The position numbers and the translations under genes are program-made. Shown here in pieces: positions 58,862-64,000 of a stretch of DNA of 64,000 nucleotides; within the stretch, counting starts at the first letter, position 1; the number at the start of each line of letters is the position of its first letter. The DNA lies in the NCBI RefSeq assembly GCF_000004195.4, contig NC_030677.2:57294222-57358221 (forward strand). The letters run 5' to 3'. The notes under the pieces are model-generated. The model did not search any database. It saw only the letters and a program-made list of their open reading frames with translations, and was not told the DNA's origin. Source of the DNA: Xenopus tropicalis. Its lineage: Eukaryota; Chordata; Amphibia; Anura; Pipidae.

Positions 58862-58913
58862 GGTCCCGACGGGGACCGAAACGGGGACCCGACGGGGACC
58901 GAAACGTAACGTT
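58862..58913 (+). repeat. Two tandem GGTCCC-stem / GACCGAAACG modules
   Basis: GGTCCCGACGGGGACCGAAACG is followed at once by a second GGGACCCGACGGGGACC-GAAACGTAACG. Each can form a GC-rich stem-loop. It follows immediately after the inverted repeat. Confidence 0.8.
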
Positions 58914-60206
58914 GGCTGTTCATGTATTTTTCAATATATAATTGATTGTTTGCAATAGATCCGGTGTTGCTGGTCTTTTCTTCAATATATATATATATTT
59001 ATTTATTTTTTATGTACTTTTGCTACCAGTACCGAGGCAGTTGTTTGTATGGATGGGATTATCTCATTGGACAAAAAGTATAGCTGTGCCTTTGGCATGG
59101 TCGCATTACTTAATGGGCAAATCAGAAACAGTGATAAATCCAAATGCTTTAATGGCCCTCTACCTCACTTCTGACTCCTACCAGTGTCAGGTCAGATTAC
59201 ACCAGATGTGTATGTGCATGAGCATGTTTATCATGGCCCAAAATATGTCAGAAATAATACTTTAGCTACCCATTAAAGGAAAAATGTGTATATTATATGC
59301 ATTTACATAAGCACATGTTGGCTATTGTTTATGTGTGTTTGTGTGGACATAAAAGTCTGTATGCATGTATATGTAAATCTTGCGTGTGTATGCCAGTCTC
59401 TGTATGTATGTGCTTGTGTCATGCTCCCCATAGACATGTAAACATGGCTGGAGCACTGTTTTTTATCCTGCTGTATCTTCTAAGTTTGTAATAAATTTTG
59501 AGTGTAGATTACATGATTTAATTTAAAGGAAATTACTTTGAATTCGTCACTTGTAGAGTAACTGTATAAATGTTGTTTAGTGATAGCTAAATACTCAGGG
59601 CTAGGTTGACGGGGGACACATTGGCATTCTCTTCTTGGGTACAAATGCACTTTGGTCCCAGTCTGATTCATTGCTTTACATTTTGAGGACTAGGAAAACT
59701 TAAAGCAGGTATGCACTATTGGAGCCATGCTTAGTGGTGCTTATAATATCTGCAAATGTTGCATGAGACCAGGCTTGAGTGGTGCATTTGCATTCGTTTC
59801 ACAAAAATGTGCAAGGTGTATTTTGCTATGGCTATTTGGGGATGATGCTTGGCTGCCAGTAATAATTTTTAGTGTGTGGTTTCCTACACAGATGAAGCAA
59901 ATGAAGAATAATTGTACATAAGGAAGGGGCTGTAAATGGACATCAGGTAGAACACTTCTGTACAGAGCAAGCAGAGCTAGCAAGTGGTTTTTGGTTTGGC
60001 AGTGTTTTAATTAACTGCAATAATATAAAAAGCTTAAAGCTGAGGCACAGGGCTTGTTTCCTGTATACACAGATTTAACTGAGAGGGCTATCAATTTGAT
60101 CTCCGCCCAGGGCCCACCAACTCCTTAAAGTAGTCCTGGCCCTTGGGTCAATAATAAGGCTGCCGTCTCTCTGAAGTTGCTCTGAATGTTTTCCCCAGCC
60201 CCTTAA
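58914..60206. other. Intronic stretch, no gene seen
   Basis: A (TA)n tract is at about 58985-58999, and TGTGTGT/TGTATG-rich sequence spans 59280-59420. No gene is recognised. Confidence 0.5.
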
Positions 60207-60404
60207 ATTTGTATGTACGCAGCACTGTACAGTAGAATTCATTAATACAGACAGGGGGTTAAAGATAATGGATAAATACAAAGTACAACAATAAATACAA
60301 ATAAATACAAGGTGCAGTTGCAATAAGAGTCAGAAACAAAAGATGAAGGAGGTCCCTGCCCCGTAGAGCTTACAATCTATATGGGAGGGGTAACTAACAG
60401 ACAC
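60207..60404 (-). repeat. L2/SINE-like retroposon 3' tail, inverted
   Basis: GGAGGTCCCTGCCCCGTAGA followed by GCTTACAATCTATATGGGAG is the reverse complement of the segment at 38728-38955. CAGCACTGTACAG and AATAAATACAAATAAATAC blocks lie upstream. Confidence 0.65.
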
Positions 60405-61250
60405 AAATGGGCAATTTAAAGATGTATTTCTCTATTACCTATGTGGAAAACTTACCCCGTCAGTCCTTATAGTTTCAACTAGATTGTAGGAGTCCTTATG
60501 TGCTCAGTAAATTATTCCATCTACTACAGGCAAGGCTTTTCTTTCTAGAGGGCATGGACCGCCTATGTATATTTACTCTCAGTAATGTCCTGTATTAAGT
60601 CTGCAGCTTTCTTTCTGTATTTTTTGTAAGATATTGTTGCACTGAATATAGCAGTTGTTGAACAGAAGCCACACATATAAATACATTTATGATCTGACTA
60701 GATCATTAAAATAATTTATAGTAACCCCATAAATTTTTTGCACACATATGTTCACTTTGATTTTCAGAGCTATTAGAATAAAGACAACAATCTGGTGTCC
60801 ATATTGTTCATTACACATCAAATAGTAGGGTAAAAACAATGCAAGCTTCAAAACTTGTAAGTAAAAAAAATGCATGTTTTATTCATGCTGGTTACTTGTA
60901 ATGTTCATTTTTTATGCAATTCAAGATTTTCTTGCATTAAAAAACATGTAATTGAATAATGATTTTAAAAGTTGGAAAAAAAAAACCCAACCAAAACTCA
61001 TTTCCACGAATGTCTGACATTTATCAAAAGATCTGAACTGAAAAAGCACGTGCGGGAAAATTAATAGAAAAGTCACTAAAACTTACTAACTGAGACTTCT
61101 GAATTGTCAAACAAAAACCGGCATCAAAAATCCGAAAAACAGTCCGTTCATAAAAGGACTGTTCATAAATGGCCCCTTTGTGTCAGAATTGTGTGATACA
61201 CAGCTCAAATACACCATTTAGGCAAAGGGAGCACAGAGCAATGATTACAG
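60405..61250. other. Intronic stretch, no gene seen
   Basis: TTCATAAATGGCCCC near 61145-61170 may be one end of a decayed Harbinger-like MITE. Otherwise nothing. Confidence 0.45.
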
Positions 61251-61513
61251 GAAGTCCATCTCCCATAGACTTCATTTTAATGAAATCATTTTTTAAAAAT
61301 GATTTCCTTTTTCTTACTAATATAACAGTAGAATATAACAGTAGCTTGTACTTTTTATTAATCTGAAACAAGGCAAATCAATCCTATTGGGTTTAATAAT
61401 GTTTAAATAATTTTTTAGCAGACTTAAAGTATGGAGATCCAAAGTATGGAAGGTCCTTTTTTCCGGAAAACACTAGGCCCCAAGCATTCTGGATGAATGG
61501 TCCCATACCTATA
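61251..61513 (-). repeat. ACAGGTATGGG-ended interspersed repeat, copy 4
   Basis: It contains CTCCCATAGACTTCATTTTA and AATCCTATTGGGTTTAATAA, and ends near GGTCCCATACCTATA. It is the reverse orientation of copy 1. Confidence 0.78.
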
Positions 61514-62186
61514 TGTCATTTACATGAGGTGCTGATTTATTATTGTTTCTCTTTAAGTTTCCTTGCTGATCAGTTCCTGTGCATGTCAGGAGAGTGCAAA
61601 TAACAAGGGAATGTGCCCTTGCTGACCAAAGGAACTGTAGACACCTGGGAAAAGTGCCAGATGGGGGCAAATGGCTTGGGAGCAGATGTGCTCCATCTTT
61701 CTGTGTAAAGAATACATATACGCCATACAGAAAATAGCTGCATGTCCTATATTTAAGGAAAGATGACAGCTATTTTATTCTTGTTGCATTTCTGTGTTGC
61801 AAAGAAACATTGCCATGACATTGATGTTCTATATTACATAAGGTTATGTCTAAATAGATTTTTTTTCAAAACTTTTGCTCTGACGCAGTATTTATCTTAC
61901 TTTCCTTGTTCATTCATGGTGCAGAATAATTCTGACTCATTTCATTTCCATAGAAGAACCATAGAATAGAACTTATATTGTTGTGCATAAAAAGGTTTCC
62001 CAGAATTTCTTATGTTCAGTGGATACTGATCAGGTATTATTTTATCATTTATTCATTTATCTATGGTTTTTATTTAATCCTGTTTCAGCATTGTTTTGTC
62101 AAACTCCTATAAAGAAAATATTTGTATTGATTCAAAGTTTGTGCAAATGTGTCATTTTTTTTCTTTCCTAAGAAATCCTAGTAGAG
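61514..62186. other. Intronic stretch, no gene seen
   Basis: No recognisable element. Confidence 0.5.
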
Positions 62187-62416
62187 ATATGGGAGTTGTT
62201 ATCAAAAAAAAAACCTGTTATCCAGAAAGCTCTGAATTAAGGGAAGACCATCTCCCATAGACTTCATTTTAATGAAATAATGTTTTAAAAATGATTTAAT
62301 AATGTTTAAATAATTTTTTAGCAGTCTTTAAGTATGGCTATCCAAAGTATGGAAAGATCCCTTATCCGGAAAACCCCAGGTTCTGAGTATTCTGGATAAC
62401 AGGTTCCGTACCTGTA
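62187..62416 (-). repeat. ACAGGTATGGG-ended interspersed repeat, copy 5
   Basis: It starts ATATGGGAGTTGTTATC and ends TTCTGGATAACAGGTTCCGT then ACCTGTA. It has the same orientation as copy 4 and is internally deleted. Confidence 0.8.
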
Positions 62417-62717
62417 AACAGTGGAAATGAGATCATATTAACAGTGAATATTAAAATTGTGGGTATCCGTTCTTCAGTTGCATATATTATTTCTGTGAGC
62501 AGCCTGTGACCGTGGCCCTGTTACTTCATGAGTTATGAGTCCCAATTGTTTTTTGCCCCTATTAAAGACCCTCTTTTATTCAACCTTTGGTTATTTACAG
62601 CTGTTGTGGACATTATTATTACTAGATAGTTAAAATGTTTACCCTTGTTTATTATTAAGTAGGGTTGGGGTAGGAAATGGTTTGCATCTGAAGATCTGGG
62701 AGCAAAATGCATCCTTA
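62417..62717. other. Intronic stretch, no gene seen
   Basis: Nothing recognised. Confidence 0.5.
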
Positions 62718-62945
62718 AGGTCCCCATACATGTTGAGATTCGCTCGCTTGGCGAGATCGCCAAGCAAGCGGATCTTCACCCGATATCCCCACCTACGGGT
62801 GGGCGATATCGGGGAGTGTGTAGGCTTATTTGATTGTTTGGCCCTGGGGCAATGGGGCATCAACGAGCCGATGCGGTCCCTGATCCAACTGAATTTTCTA
62901 ACCTGGCCGATCGATATCTGACCGCATCAGCTCGTTGATGCGGTC
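62718..62945. mobile_element. Harbinger-like MITE fragment, AGGTCCCCATACA end
   Basis: The left end is AGGTCCCCATACATGTTGAG after TTA. It has internal palindromes CGCTTGGCGAGATCGCCAAG and GATATCCCCACC...GGGCGATATC. A second inverted pair is CATCAACGAGC / GCTCGTTGATG. The right end is not resolved. Confidence 0.65.
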
Positions 62946-64000
62946 CCAAAACATCCGGTCCCTTTACATCCAAAAACAAGTGCTTTTACTGCCCCTTGTA
63001 AGATCTGTTCTGCTTCACCACTTCCTTCTTCTATCAAAAATATCTATTTGGACAGAACCCATCTTATCTCCACGCTCACACTAACATTACCACAAAGCCA
63101 CCCTTAGTACATTTGTCCCGCTCTACCAGATGATGCTTATATTACATTTTTATTTTCACAGTAGTTTCCCTTTAACATCTACCAATTCATGCCTAATGCT
63201 CAAGCTGCATCCCTTCTCCATCTCTCACAACTCTCCTGTTGAACCTGCATTTACTCTTCCTTCCAATTCTCAAAAAAAACAGGTGCCTCACCTTTCTGCC
63301 CCCCTGCAGCTCAGACCGTTTCCTTGCTCCAAAGTCTCTATCTTTCTTGTTAGAACTGACCCCCTCCCTAAATAATATTCTGTCATTATTTCTTTCATTC
63401 CTTCTGTGCCTTCCCCATTTTTGTTGATCAGGACACATCCCCCCCCCCCCCCCTTTTGTTCAGACTCTATTCACTTTCTGATATCTTTTGTGTGCATGGG
63501 TCATATATATATATATATATATATATCTCAAAGATTCAAATATATCCCCCCCCCCCTGAAAAAGTTAGTATAAAAAATCATATCGATTTCACCTGGTATT
63601 GCTTATTCTTCTGAAGATTAATTTGAAATTTTATATTTTAATAAATGAAACCCAAGTTTGTGATTAAATGGATTATCAGATAGTGGCATGTGAACACAAG
63701 AGCAGCCTGCTGTATTCCTGACATTTGTCATTTTAGAACAGGTGTGTTCTGGCAGAAAACTGTGTACTAGGGTCAGCAGGATTAACTGCACCTTCCATAT
63801 GCTAATCCTCTCCTTCTGATAGGGCTGTCACTCTTTTATGTGAGCAGCTTGACTGCATTTTGTTGTCATTGCATTACAGTATTTATCATGTGCACTTAGA
63901 CCCTCATATCAACCTTGAAGTTGAGTTAAGTGAGTCCAATAAATGGAATATCATTTTTAGTTTTTTAATAATGTTACTACAGATATTTATACAAACTAAA
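62946..64000. other. Intronic stretch with simple repeats
   Basis: A poly-C run is at about 63438-63453, (TA)n at about 63505-63526, and a second C-run at about 63547-63556. Positions 63680-63900 are complex and repeat-free. No exon is recognised before the window ends. Confidence 0.5.

Larger units (their letters stand above)
52004..64000 (+). other. nr3c2: nr3c2 intron 3, 5' portion
   Basis: This follows the normal donor. I looked for the second zinc finger (QHNYLC, CPACR, CLQAGM) in the supplied translations and did not find it, so exon 4 lies beyond the window. The interval holds MITEs, a hAT element, L2-like tails and a TA-rich inverted repeat. Confidence 0.8.

Overview
This window is vertebrate nuclear DNA, most probably from a clawed frog (Xenopus). 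It is AT-rich and intron-like, with no operon structure and almost no coding sequence. It is full of short non-autonomous DNA transposons whose ends match families I associate with Xenopus: T2-type MITEs with TTAAAGGRR ends and TTAA target duplications, PIF/Harbinger-like MITEs with 3-bp TWA duplications, hAT MITEs with 8-bp duplications, and the ACAGGTATGGG interspersed repeat. The genus is inferred from these repeats and was not searched; I cannot separate X. tropicalis from X. laevis.

The one gene I can support is the mineralocorticoid receptor, nr3c2, on the + strand. A single internal exon at 51864-52003 is 140 bp, has good splice sites and encodes the first zinc finger of the steroid-receptor DNA-binding domain. 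By the known mammalian gene structure it corresponds to exon 3. Everything upstream (1-51863) reads as the end of intron 2, and everything downstream (52004-64000) as the start of intron 3. The large N-terminal exon 2 and the second-finger exon 4 are not visible. A potential second donor 12 nt inside intron 3 would add four residues between the zinc fingers, as in the known mammalian KCSW (MR+4) splice form.

Layout. 1-5 kb: mostly unique intron with one ACAGGTATGGG repeat and one T2 fragment. 5-14.5 kb: several T2, Harbinger and hAT MITEs, a TTA-sharing tandem pair of Harbinger MITEs, and a stretch that may be a conserved non-coding element. 14.5-22.5 kb: foldback elements, a solo LTR nested in a T2 MITE, and the first long palindromic GGGGCTGATTTACT element. 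26-33 kb: Harbinger and T2 copies, plus a Harbinger-like element holding fifteen 52-bp tandem repeats. 34-40 kb: further palindromic elements, one with two copies of the same 52-bp unit. 42-47 kb: a diverged duplicated segment whose second copy is split by a foldback element. 47-52 kb: unique sequence leading into the exon. 52-64 kb: T2, hAT and Harbinger copies, then a TA-rich block at 57.3-59.0 kb with a perfect inverted repeat and several stem-loops ending in GAAACG.

No prokaryotic, viral-gene, CRISPR, rRNA or tRNA content was seen. All other open reading frames are short and look like chance frames in introns or repeats. I did not find a new protein-based system. The items most worth checking are the alternative donor, the MITE-borne 52-bp minisatellite and the GAAACG stem-loop cluster.
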